The notes under the pieces are model-generated. The model saw nothing but the letters and a program-made list of their open reading frames with translations. It made no database searches and had not been told where the DNA came from. 64,000 bases of DNA from Scatosoma sp045644545 (GTDB lineage: Bacteria; Bacillota; Clostridia; Christensenellales; Borkfalkiaceae), in NCBI GenBank assembly GCA_045644545.1, contig JAZRHC010000011.1, positions 1-64,000 of the forward strand, written 5' to 3'. This document shows, one piece after another, positions 36,157 through 44,455 of the stretch (positions are counted from its first letter, which is position 1; every line of letters starts with the position of its first letter). Both the position numbers and the translations under genes were made by a program.

Positions 36157-37461
36157 TTAAAGTTTACGATTGTCCGTAATCCGCTTTGCCTTACCTTCGC
36201 TACGCGCCACCGTTCCAGGAGGAACGAGGGTGATCTTTGCGCTGACAGAAAGCGCCGAGGTCATATCCGCGGATAATTTTTTGCGGATTTCTTCTACGGA
36301 CTTTACGTCGCCCGACCGTACGGAAGGCGAAAGCTCTACGACGATCTCCATCGTATCCAAGTTGTTTACGCGATCTACGTTGATATGATAGTGAGGTTGG
36401 ATACTTTCGTTCTTCAACAATACGCTTTCGATTTGAGAAGGGAATACGTTTACGCCACGAATGATCAGCATATCGTCGCTTCTGCCCGTAATCTTGTTGA
36501 GCTTGACGGACGTTCTTCCGCAAGGGCACGGATCGTCGTTTAAGCTCGCGATATCGCGGGTACGGTAGCGAATGAGCGGCATTCCCTCTTTGGTGAGCGT
36601 GGTGATGACGAGCTCTCCCGATTTATCGTAGCCGAGCGGTTCAAGAGTATCCACGTCGACGATCTCGGGATAATAATGATCGTCTTGGAAATGCATACCC
36701 GTTTTAAATTCACAATCGCACGCGACCCCGGGACCTGCGATCTCGGAAAGCCCGTAGATATCGCAAGCACGAATTCCAAGCCGTTTTTCGATATCCGCTC
36801 TCATTCCTTCCGACCAAGCTTCCGCGCCGAATACGCCCCCTTTAAGTTTGATATCTATCCCCGGCTTCAAACCCATTCTCTCGATCTCTTCCGCGAGATA
36901 TACGATATACGAGGGCGTACAACAAATGATATCCGCGCCGAAATCGACGAGGAGCTGAATCTGCTTTTGCGTATTGCCAGCCGAAACGGGTACGACGCAC
37001 GCGCCGAGCTTTTCGCCTGCGTAGTGCATACCGAGCCCGCCTGTAAATAAGCCGTAACCGTAGGCTACGTGAACTACGCTTTCCTTATCGCCACCCGCCA
37101 TTACGAGGCATCGCGCCGCACATTCCGCCCACACGTCGATATCCTTTTGCGTATATCCCGCGACGGTGAGTTTCCCCGTCGTGGCGCTTGAAGCGTGCAG
37201 GCGAACGAGGTCGCGGCGCGGGCGCGCCATCATTCCGAACGGGTACGCGTCGCGCAGGTCCTGCTTAACCGTGTAGGGCAGCTTATAGATATCGTCAATG
37301 GATTTGATATCGTCGGGTTTAAGCTTGATCGCGTCCATTTTTTCGCGATACGGTTTTTGGTTCTCGTAGGCGTACTTAACGATATGTACAAGTCTTTCGG
37401 ATTGTAAGGCTCGTTTTTCCGCTTTACTCATCGTTTCAATTTCTTTCTGAAAGTATTGCAT
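36157..37461 (-). CDS. paaK: Phenylacetate-CoA ligase (aryl-CoA ligase)
   Basis: 434 residues from ATG 37459-37461 (GGGAG). An AMP-forming acyl-CoA ligase acting on phenylacetate or indoleacetate. The P-loop HASSATTGKLTVAGYT, DIYGLSEIAGPGVACDC, the RYRTRDI motif and GRSDDMLIIRGVNVFPSQIE are typical of PaaK. In this operon it probably interconverts the aryl-acetyl-CoA made by IorAB with the free acid and conserves energy as ATP (inference). Confidence 0.93.
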   Translation of the reverse strand: MQYFQKEIETMSKAEKRALQSERLVHIVKYAYENQKPYREKMDAIKLKPDDIKSIDDIYKLPYTVKQDLRDAYPFGMMARPRRDLVRLHASSATTGKLTVAGYTQKDIDVWAECAARCLVMAGGDKESVVHVAYGYGLFTGGLGMHYAGEKLGACVVPVSAGNTQKQIQLLVDFGADIICCTPSYIVYLAEEIERMGLKPGIDIKLKGGVFGAEAWSEGMRADIEKRLGIRACDIYGLSEIAGPGVACDCEFKTGMHFQDDHYYPEIVDVDTLEPLGYDKSGELVITTLTKEGMPLIRYRTRDIASLNDDPCPCGRTSVKLNKITGRSDDMLIIRGVNVFPSQIESVLLKNESIQPHYHINVDRVNNLDTMEIVVELSPSVRSGDVKSVEEIRKKLSADMTSALSVSAKITLVPPGTVARSEGKAKRITDNRKL

Positions 37462-37488
37462 AATTTCTCCCAATGGTAATTTTATTCG

Positions 37489-38052
37489 TCAAAGCGCGTA
37501 GCCCATACGGAACGCTTTCACGTTTATTTCCTTAAATTTTTCGGCAACGCAAGACGCAACTGCTTCTTCTAGCGTCTGCACGTCGAGTCCGCAAAGCTTT
37601 GCGGCGCAACCGAGCATTACGACGTTCGCCGCTTTTGCGCTACCCGCTTCTTCCGCTATCTTCGTGGCAGAGATACATTTCACGCCCGAAACTTGCTTTT
37701 CAAGAGCTTCTTGAAGGTTTTCGGGATAAACCGCCGCGCCCGTTATACACGGCATCGGCAATATCTTCTCGGCGTTGACGAGAAGTAAACCTCCCGATTT
37801 TAAAAAGTGCTTGAACCGCGCCGCTTCAAGAGTTTCAAAAGCGAGAATGAGATCCGCCTCTCCTTCCGACACGACGGGGGAATATACCTTGTCGCCGATC
37901 CTAACGTGCGTAGCCACGCTACCGCCACGCTGACTCATACCGTGGATTTCGCTTACTTTACAATCCCGCCCCTTCAATAGAGCGTATTTGCCGAGTACGC
38001 GGCTCGCAAGCAACGTTCCTTGTCCTCCTACGCCCGCAATTAAAATATTCAT
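37489..38052 (-). CDS. iorB: Indolepyruvate ferredoxin oxidoreductase beta subunit
   Basis: 187 residues from ATG 38050-38052. Gamma-domain-like subunit: MNILIAGVGGQGTLLASRVL, SEIHGMSQRGGSVATHVRIG and DLILAFETLEAARF are signatures. AAGGAGG lies 12 bases upstream, a long spacing partly inside iorA, so translation is probably coupled to iorA. Works with IorA. Confidence 0.93.
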   Translation of the reverse strand: MNILIAGVGGQGTLLASRVLGKYALLKGRDCKVSEIHGMSQRGGSVATHVRIGDKVYSPVVSEGEADLILAFETLEAARFKHFLKSGGLLLVNAEKILPMPCITGAAVYPENLQEALEKQVSGVKCISATKIAEEAGSAKAANVVMLGCAAKLCGLDVQTLEEAVASCVAEKFKEINVKAFRMGYAL

Positions 38053-38059
38053 CAGTTTC

Positions 38060-39766
38060 TTACGCCTCCTTGATACATTCAAACGGACAAACGCTCGCGC
38101 ATACGCCACAACCCACGCATTGAGCGGAATCGATTATCACGCCGTTTGCGCCTTTGCTGATTGCGGGACAGCCCAGCTTCATACATTTGCCACATTTTTT
38201 GCAGCCTTCCGCTTTGACCGACTTGCGTTCGGTTTTGCCCAACAATACGCAAGGGCGTTGCGCGATAATCACGCTGACCTCTTGATTCGCCGTCGCCGCC
38301 TTGACCGCTTTTTCTACCGCTTCTATATCGTACGCGTCCACGATCTGCAAGTCCTTAACTCCGCAGGCGCGGCAAAGCTCGTCCAAAAGCACGGCGGGCG
38401 CGGGCTTGCCCATCAGGTTTTTTCCCGTCGCAGGGTGCTGTTGGTGTCCCGTCATACCCGTCGTAGAATTGTCGAGGATCAAAAGAGTGATCCCGCTTTC
38501 GTTATACACGGCGTTAATCAGTCCCGTGACGCCGCTATGTAAAAAGGTAGAATCGCCTATGACCGCAACGCTCTTACTTTCACCGTTCGTCGCTTTTTTG
38601 AGTCCGTGCGCCATACCGACCGACGCGCCCATACAAACGCAGGTATCGAGAGCCGAAAGAGGCGGAACGGCGCCTAAGGTGTAGCAACCGATATCCCCCA
38701 TCACGTCGAGCCCGAGCTTATGGAGCACGTAGAACACCCCTCTGTGTGGACAGCCCGCGCACATAACGGGAGGACGGGCGGGAACGGATTCGGGCGAGGG
38801 AACAGAGATTTCTTCGAATTTCTCGCGAATCTTTAAAACGGAAAGCTCGCCCTGAACGGAGAACAGGCTCTTGCCCTCGCAGGCGATCCCCACCGCTTTT
38901 AACGCGTCTTCCATATAAGGTTCGAGCTCTTCGATCACGTAGAGTTTTTTTACGCGGGTAGAAAATTCCTTGATCGCCTGTACGGGAAGAGGATAGGAAG
39001 TGCCGACTTTATAAACGTTTGCGTTCGGCAAAGCTTCTTTTACGTATTCGTAAACGACGCCCGCGCATACGACGCCGATCTCGCGTTCATTCGTGTATTC
39101 CGCGCGATTGACGGGAAAGGCGTTTACGTCTTTTGAAAGCGCGCGATCCCTTGCCTCCACTACCGTATGGCGCACAATCGCATTCGCGGGCATACAAACG
39201 TATTTTTTCGGGTTCTTGTCAAAAGGTTTTACGGGGTGATTCTCGCGCGGACAAAGCTCTACCACGCCGTGAGAATGAGCAACGCGGGTAGTCACTCTCA
39301 AAAGTACGGGCGTATCGTACCGTTCGCTCGTTTCAAAGGCGAGCTTCATAAATTCCTTGGCTTCGTTGGCGTCCGACGGCTCAAACATAGGAACGTGCGC
39401 GCTACGCGCGTAGTACCTCGAATCTTGTTCGTTCTGCGAGGAATGCATTCCCGGATCGTCGGCAACGACGATCACCAGCCCCGCGTTGATCCCCGTATAC
39501 GCCGCCGTGAACAACGGATCTGCCGCGACGTTTAAGCCGACGTGTTTCATACAAGCCATAGCGCGCGCCCCGCCGATCGCCGCGCCGAGCGCGACCTCTA
39601 CCGCTACCTTTTCGTTGGGCGCCCATTCCGCATATACGCCGTCTAACTTTGCGAAGCTTTCCGCAATCTCCGTACTGGGCGTACCGGGGTATGCCGAAAG
39701 TACGCGTACGCCCGCCTCGTAAGCGCCGCGCGCAATAGCTTTATTCGTGAGCATCAGTTCTGTCAT
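38060..39766 (-). CDS. iorA: Indolepyruvate ferredoxin oxidoreductase alpha subunit
   Basis: 568 residues. Oxidatively decarboxylates aryl pyruvates to aryl-acetyl-CoA and reduced ferredoxin. N-terminal pyrimidine-binding-like domain (LSAYPGTPSTEIAESFA), a thiamine-diphosphate domain (GDIGCYTLG, IGDSTFLHSGV, LDNSTTGMTGHQQHP) and a C-terminal ferredoxin domain with clusters in CKKCGKCMKLGC and CVGCGVCASVCPF. It overlaps paaI by 4 bp. Confidence 0.95.
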   Translation of the reverse strand: MTELMLTNKAIARGAYEAGVRVLSAYPGTPSTEIAESFAKLDGVYAEWAPNEKVAVEVALGAAIGGARAMACMKHVGLNVAADPLFTAAYTGINAGLVIVVADDPGMHSSQNEQDSRYYARSAHVPMFEPSDANEAKEFMKLAFETSERYDTPVLLRVTTRVAHSHGVVELCPRENHPVKPFDKNPKKYVCMPANAIVRHTVVEARDRALSKDVNAFPVNRAEYTNEREIGVVCAGVVYEYVKEALPNANVYKVGTSYPLPVQAIKEFSTRVKKLYVIEELEPYMEDALKAVGIACEGKSLFSVQGELSVLKIREKFEEISVPSPESVPARPPVMCAGCPHRGVFYVLHKLGLDVMGDIGCYTLGAVPPLSALDTCVCMGASVGMAHGLKKATNGESKSVAVIGDSTFLHSGVTGLINAVYNESGITLLILDNSTTGMTGHQQHPATGKNLMGKPAPAVLLDELCRACGVKDLQIVDAYDIEAVEKAVKAATANQEVSVIIAQRPCVLLGKTERKSVKAEGCKKCGKCMKLGCPAISKGANGVIIDSAQCVGCGVCASVCPFECIKEA

Positions 39767-40227
39767 TTGAGGTTTTCACTCCTATCTTTTGCATATTTTT
39801 CTATAAACGAGAGTTTGTCCATTTCTTTAACGAAGCCGTTGAAATGGCAAATACAAAGAATTTTTCCGTCCTCCCCCGTCAAGATCACCTCAGCGACGGT
39901 ATTATGCCCTGCTCGCTCCGTTTCAGTAGCCGTAGCCACGATCTTTTTACAAAACGCCGGGCGAAGGTAGGTGATCTGCCCGCCCTGCGTAACCGTGCCG
40001 GGATGAAGATAATTTTCGTGGACGGCGAACGCAAAATCCGCCATCGTATATAGCATACCGCCCTGCACGCACCCGTTGCCGTTCAAATGCGTTTCGTTGA
40101 TTTGCGCGGAAACGATAGTCCTTTCGGCGGTAATCTCGTCGATCGTTATGCCCGAATGGATAACGTAGCGATCGCCTTTGAAATAATTTCTTACTGCTTG
40201 TTCGTAAACTTGTTCTTCCGTGTTCAT
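39763..40227 (-). CDS. PaaI family hot-dog thioesterase
   Basis: 154 residues from ATG 40225-40227. A single hot-dog domain with the motif HLNGNGCVQGGMLYTMADFAF containing the catalytic region; it should hydrolyse an acyl-CoA, here probably aryl-acetyl-CoA (inference from operon). It is the first gene of paaI-iorA-iorB-paaK, with a 4-bp overlap to iorA. Confidence 0.88.
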   Translation of the reverse strand: MNTEEQVYEQAVRNYFKGDRYVIHSGITIDEITAERTIVSAQINETHLNGNGCVQGGMLYTMADFAFAVHENYLHPGTVTQGGQITYLRPAFCKKIVATATETERAGHNTVAEVILTGEDGKILCICHFNGFVKEMDKLSFIEKYAKDRSENLK

Positions 40228-40261
40228 TTTTCTTCTTTCCGTAAAATACAATATTGTCATT

Positions 40262-40290
40262 ATTATAACACAACGTATAGGAAAAGTCAA
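40262..40290 (-). promoter_or_regulatory. Promoter of the paaI-iorA-iorB-paaK operon
   Basis: TTGACT (40285-40290), 17-bp spacer and TATAAT (40262-40267) on the minus strand. Confidence 0.82.
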
Positions 40291-40321
40291 TGTCTGCAGG
40301 GCAAAAATTTACAGATAGGCA

Positions 40322-40354
40322 TAAAAATTCCCCTCGCGACGGCTTCGCGAGGGG
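40322..40354 (-). terminator. Terminator of the LOG family gene
   Basis: CCCCTCGCG (40330-40338) and CGCGAGGGG (40346-40354); read leftwards it runs into AATTTTTAT. It lies between the LOG gene and the ior promoter. Confidence 0.82.
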
Positions 40355-40371
40355 TGAATGGAAGAATAAAA

Positions 40372-40953
40372 TCAACCTTCTTTCAATTCTTTTAAGGTGT
40401 GCGTTTGTTGGTTGGGGTCTTCGATATATTCGATCAGCGGCGCGATTTCCTCGCTCATACAGAACAGATCCATACAGCCGCCGCGGATAAAATTCTTTTC
40501 GGTGGCTTTTTCAAGCGCGTGCACGAGTTCGTTATAATAACCTTTTAAATTATAGATCGCGATCGGCTTATTGTGGCGGCAAAGCTGTTTTAAGGTGAGA
40601 ATCTCGAAGAACTCCTCGAACGTGCCGATTCCGCCGGGAACGATCACGAACGCGTCCGCGTGATCTTCCATAATCTGTTTGCGTTCGCGCATCGTATCGG
40701 GCTGGATCAGCTCGTCGCAAAAATCGCAAATCGCCTCGATCTCTTCCTGTTCGAAAAATTTGGGAATCACGCCGATAATGTGCCCGCCGCCGTCGCGGAA
40801 GCCTTCCGCCGCCGCGCCCATCAAGCCGTTTCCGCCGCCGCCGAACACGAGCGAATGTCCGCGCTGGGCAAGCCGTTTGCCCATTTCCTTCACTTTTGCC
40901 TTATATTCGGGGTCGATCGTAGGCGACGCCGCGCCGTATACGCAAATTCTCAT
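40372..40953 (-). CDS. LOG family protein (putative nucleoside 5'-monophosphate phosphoribohydrolase)
   Basis: 193 residues. MRICVYGAASPTIDPEY, VFGGGGNGLMGAAAEGF and the signature VIVPGGIGTFEEFFEIL (PGGxGTxxE), with MRERKQIM upstream, define the LOG/TIGR00730 family, which cleaves the N-glycosidic bond of nucleotides. Good AAGGAG before the ATG. It is the last clearly core gene before the accessory region. Confidence 0.9.
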   Translation of the reverse strand: MRICVYGAASPTIDPEYKAKVKEMGKRLAQRGHSLVFGGGGNGLMGAAAEGFRDGGGHIIGVIPKFFEQEEIEAICDFCDELIQPDTMRERKQIMEDHADAFVIVPGGIGTFEEFFEILTLKQLCRHNKPIAIYNLKGYYNELVHALEKATEKNFIRGGCMDLFCMSEEIAPLIEYIEDPNQQTHTLKELKEG

Positions 40954-41034
40954 TGTTTTACTTCTCCTTATTCATTTAGTTTGATGATTATCTTTATATT
41001 TTATTAAAAACGTTTAAATTTTGTGATTATTTTC

Positions 41035-41781
41035 CTACTTTATTGTGCGCGCCCGTGCGGATATACGTGCAAGACAAATGAGCGTTTCCACACTACCTTC
41101 TCGTTCCCACAAAATTTGGTGAGCGTCATTATCTCCATTATAATACACGGGGAAATTGAAGATTATCTTGCGAAGTAACGTCTTTGCTCCCGAATCGTTG
41201 GCGTTAATATGTATTTCCTTTACCAACCCAGCAAGAACGTCTTTCTTTTCGCTTTCATCCATTATATCATAAACTTTATCAAAAGTCACTAATATTTCGC
41301 GTATTTTCTCCAAAGTCATTTTTTCTTCTTCAAAAGCTTTCTTTCTTAAAAGCGCATCTTCAATAGACTCTTCTATTTCGTATATGGTTTCATATAACCC
41401 ATTCAATCTTGTCGTCATATCCTGAATTTTACGTTCTCTAAACTTTGCATCGGCAGGCAAATTATCAAGCTCGATTTCCAAGCGAACTTTATTCATTTCA
41501 ATCTCTTTTAATTTTGCGCGATAATTTTGAATTTCTTGTTCTACTTTCGCATCGTCCGTGCGGTCGTCAATTTGCAAATTTACCGCCTCGCTCAACGCCT
41601 TACTTTTTACAAGTTCCTTAATAATTTCAATCACCACAGGTTCAATATCTGTGGTTTTTAATTTAGCTTGATAACCACAACGACTACCCCGTTGATAATG
41701 GCTATTCCCACAATAATAGTAAAATACGTCCTTTTTCGTGCCATCTTTTTTCGTCCAAGTAGAAATGCGTGAGTATTGCAA
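41035..41781 (-). pseudogene. 5'-truncated large serine recombinase
   Basis: The readable part corresponds to the C-terminal zinc-ribbon and coiled-coil regions of a large serine recombinase (YYYCGNSHYQRGSRCGY, then a long Glu/Lys-rich coiled coil and DESEKKDVLAGLVKEIHIN). The N-terminal resolvase domain with the catalytic serine is missing and the frame opens only with a TTG codon. It looks like the remnant of an earlier integration next to the active element. Confidence 0.85.
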
Positions 41782-41871
41782 CGGAAAACAAAAATCGGAC
41801 GTTATGCCCGATTTGATTGACTTGCTTATAAGTGAAACGTATTACATCAAATAATCGCTAATAAAACATTC

Positions 41872-41902
41872 GGCGGAGTGGATAACCACCCCGCCTTTTT
41901 TT
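41872..41902 (+). terminator. Plus-strand intrinsic terminator in the integration scar
   Basis: GGCGGAGTGG (41872-41881) and CCACCCCGCC (41886-41895), one mismatch, followed by seven T. It faces plus, although the flanking genes are on the minus strand; it probably belongs to sequence left by an earlier element. Confidence 0.8.
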
Positions 41903-41909
41903 ATGCCGC

Positions 41910-42260
41910 CTATATAATTTCAAAATACTTGAGAGCGTCTTTAATAGCTTCTACCATTTTTTCCGTTGGATGCTGACGAGGCTTTTTCAATTCCTCTACC
42001 GCATTTGGAGCGTCATACATCGGTAAACCAAGTTCGCGTTTCACTTCTGCGATATACGCTGTATGAACCTTAAAACCGTATTTTTCTTCGATATACTCTT
42101 GAATCATCTTGTAAGTCACCTTCGCTCTTTCCCTTGATTTTACACGGGATTCAACGTCTGCAAGCGACTCTTCAAGAGCTTTGTCTTCAAAGTCAAGAGC
42201 AGCCTCTAAATGGGTATCAGGTTTTTTGTGGGATAATTGAACCAATGTCTCCACGTGCAT
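41910..42260 (-). pseudogene. 3' fragment of a 23S rRNA uracil-5-methyltransferase (RlmD/RumA-like) gene, the integration target
   Basis: Up to 116 residues. HVETLVQLSHKKPDTH followed by the tail KVTYKMIQEYIEEKYGFKVH and LGLPMYDAPNAVEELKKP is the C-terminal extension I know from clostridial RumA/RlmD-type proteins. The catalytic part is absent: the coding sequence is cut exactly where the serine recombinase gene ends, with 44 bp of overlap. RNA uracil methyltransferase genes are known insertion sites of serine-integrase elements. Confidence 0.75.
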
Positions 42261-44004
42261 CGGGCGAATCGCAAAAACACGTTATTTCGGGACCGTTTTC
42301 ATCAAAGGAAGACGTTATCCCCTTCACTCCCGTTTTCCTATCCACGCGCACCTTTCTGGGGCTCCTGTACGCCTTGATATCCAGCTTATCTTTATACCCC
42401 ATTTTGTACACGAAGGAAATTTGCGTTGGGTCTTTTTCACCCCGTTCGTTGTACCCGCCGATAATTACCGCTTCGACTACGCTTTCAAATACCGCCCTGT
42501 CGAACTTCGTCATCGTGTTATGCTCTTGCAAAACTTTTCTAAATTCGACGATACGCTTTTGCACACTCTTTCTCGATAAGTCCGATTCGGTGAGATCGTC
42601 TAAACGCGCATTGTACTTTCTTATTGTAGCAGAAATTTCCGAATATTTCAACTCATAATCGTCTTTTTCTATCATTTCTTCCAAGCGCATATCCAAAAGT
42701 TTATTCTTTTTTACTTCCAACGCCTGAATTTCGTGTTTGAGCTGTTCGATTTCTCTGCCCACGTTGTCGCCCGTGAGCGAGTCTTCCACATGCGCCAAAA
42801 ATTCGTTCAGCACGCTTGCATTATCAGCGTTTAATCGGTGATAGGATTCCACGAAGGCACGCTCGATTTGCGCTTCTTCCACGCCCTTACTATCGGGACA
42901 AAACTTTCTCGCCCCCTTGGTTGCCGTCACGCATTGCCACATCGCCTTTTGATGGGGCGTTCCGCTGTGCCAGCTACGCCGTGAAAGCGAGCTTCCGCAA
43001 AATCCGCATTTGATAATACTACTGAACGCATATTTTCGGGTATAAACTTCCCGTTTGCCGTTTGGTAGAATTCGGGGTTTACTGCGACGGTGCAAAATTT
43101 CCTGCGCCCGTTCCCAAATCTCGGGCGAAACGATAGGCTCGTGATGGTTTTCTATATAAAACTTGTCCTCTTCGCCCATATTATCCAGCCGTCGTTTAGA
43201 AATGGGGTCAACGGTAAACGTCTTGCCCATAAGCAGCGCGCCTTTGTACTTCTCGTTCTTGATAATGCCGATAACCGTCGATTCGGGCCAGCTCCTACCA
43301 CCAGTCTTGCTTTTATAGCCACGCGCACGGAGTTCTTTGCCGATTATGAGTCCGCCTGCGCCTGCTACGTAGCGTTCGAATATGTACCGCACGATTTTCG
43401 CTTCTTCTTCGTTGACGGTCATCGTTTTGGTCGTCTTGTCGTAATCATAGCCAAGACAGCCTTGGAAACCAATTAACTCGCCCCGTTGCATCTTCATTTT
43501 TAAGCCCTTTTTGACGTTTGCGGAAATGTTTTGCACTTCCTGTTGCGCCACCGAGCTTAAAATGGTAAGCAAAAGTTCGCCGTCCATCGTCAGGGTATTG
43601 ATGTTTTCTTCTTCGAACATCACGGCAATATTGCGTTCTTTGAGCATTCGCACGTATTTGAGAGTATCTAGCGTATTTCTCGCAAAACGGGAAATGGACT
43701 TCGTGATAATCATATCAATCCTGCCTGCAACACAGTCCTGCATCATCCGTTGAAAATCTTCACGCTTGTCCACTTGCGTACCCGTAATCGCCTCGTCCGC
43801 ATACACGTCCACAAGCGCCCAGTTCGGGTTCTTTTGCACGATATCGGTATAGTACTGCATTTGCGAACGGTAGCTGTCCAGCTGTTCTTCGTCATCCGTA
43901 CTGACTCTGCAATACGGCGCAACGCGGAGCTGTCTGCCCTGTCCTATGCCTTTGCTACGGTCAATAATATTCGCCGTCGCCTTGATAACTTCTACTGTTT
44001 TCAT
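42217..44004 (-). CDS. Large serine recombinase (integrase of the element)
   Basis: 595 residues, complete. The N-terminal resolvase domain has the catalytic serine in YCRVSTDDEEQLDSY (Ser35), with ITKSISRFARNTLDTL (the arginine region) and ANVKKGLKMKMQRGE. A recombinase domain follows (GYDYDKTTKTMTVNEEEAKI), then a zinc ribbon (IIKCGFCGSSLSRR ... MWQC) and a coiled coil. The last 15 codons overlap the methyltransferase fragment in another frame, which marks the attachment junction. It should integrate and excise the element. GGAGGTG lies upstream of the ATG. Confidence 0.93.
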   Translation of the reverse strand: MKTVEVIKATANIIDRSKGIGQGRQLRVAPYCRVSTDDEEQLDSYRSQMQYYTDIVQKNPNWALVDVYADEAITGTQVDKREDFQRMMQDCVAGRIDMIITKSISRFARNTLDTLKYVRMLKERNIAVMFEEENINTLTMDGELLLTILSSVAQQEVQNISANVKKGLKMKMQRGELIGFQGCLGYDYDKTTKTMTVNEEEAKIVRYIFERYVAGAGGLIIGKELRARGYKSKTGGRSWPESTVIGIIKNEKYKGALLMGKTFTVDPISKRRLDNMGEEDKFYIENHHEPIVSPEIWERAQEILHRRSKPRILPNGKREVYTRKYAFSSIIKCGFCGSSLSRRSWHSGTPHQKAMWQCVTATKGARKFCPDSKGVEEAQIERAFVESYHRLNADNASVLNEFLAHVEDSLTGDNVGREIEQLKHEIQALEVKKNKLLDMRLEEMIEKDDYELKYSEISATIRKYNARLDDLTESDLSRKSVQKRIVEFRKVLQEHNTMTKFDRAVFESVVEAVIIGGYNERGEKDPTQISFVYKMGYKDKLDIKAYRSPRKVRVDRKTGVKGITSSFDENGPEITCFCDSPDARGDIGSIIPQKT

Positions 44005-44029
44005 AATTACTTTTCACCTCCTTTTTCCG

Positions 44030-44077
44030 TATTCCCTTTATAGTGTTATTATACCACACGATTAGGGAATATGTCAA
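44030..44077 (-). promoter_or_regulatory. Recombinase promoter inside an inverted repeat
   Basis: TTGACA (44072-44077), 18-bp spacer and TATAAT (44048-44053) on the minus strand. TATTCCCT (44030-44037) and AGGGAATA (44064-44071) form an inverted repeat enclosing the -10 region, a possible operator. The -35 box overlaps the stop codon of the SHOCT-like gene. Confidence 0.78.
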
Positions 44078-44250
44078 GTTAAAATATCCGACGTGATTTT
44101 ATAATCACGCATCAGTCGTCTTTTGATTTTGTCGTATTCCGCTTGCGTAATCATCTTCCTTTGTAAAAGCGCAGCGAGCATAGAAAGCTGTTGGCTGTAT
44201 TCCCACAGTTTTCTATCCGAAATTTTCGTTTGTTCGCTCTTATTTTGCAT
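44074..44250 (-). CDS. SHOCT-like small protein next to the recombinase
   Basis: 58 residues. ATG 44248-44250 is preceded by AAGGAG seven bases upstream; stop TGA at 44074-44076. The C-terminal half (KMITQAEYDKIKRRLMRDY) has the short helix pattern of SHOCT domains (long-range oligomerisation helices). Small SHOCT proteins are often encoded just upstream of large serine recombinases. Its stop codon lies within the recombinase -35 box. A role in recombination control is inference. Confidence 0.8.
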   Translation of the reverse strand: MQNKSEQTKISDRKLWEYSQQLSMLAALLQRKMITQAEYDKIKRRLMRDYKITSDILT

Positions 44251-44280
44251 AACCGCTCTCCTTGTTTTTGATTCAGGTTC

Positions 44281-44346
44281 TCAACCCTTCACTAGTAAAT
44301 ACGAGTGCAAAATCGGATTTTTAAACCCTTTCACAAATAAATACGA
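44281..44346. repeat. Two degenerate direct copies of an AAACCCTTYCAC...AAATACGA unit
   Basis: CCCTTCACTAGTAAATACGA at about 44285-44304 and CCCTTTCACAAATAAATACGA at about 44325-44345 are near copies about 40 bp apart in the gap between fic and the SHOCT-like gene. Possible binding sites; no gene seen here. Confidence 0.45.
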
Positions 44347-44403
44347 AGAAAATTTCAAAAATGGGAACCTTTTTGAAGAAAATTATTTATTTTAGAAACA
44401 AAA

Positions 44404-44437
44404 AAGTATCTATCAGGCAACCGCCCAATAGATACTT
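44404..44437 (-). terminator. Terminator of the fic gene
   Basis: AAGTATCTAT (44404-44413) and ATAGATACTT (44428-44437); read leftwards it is followed by TTTTGTTTC. It lies 18 bp after the fic stop. Confidence 0.82.
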
Positions 44438-44455
44438 GCTTTCGGTTATATAATT

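Noticed and set aside
41765..41851. Short plus-strand frame (29 codons) before the terminator at 41872
   Set aside because: No ribosome-binding site and no recognisable family; it is probably a leftover of an earlier element end.
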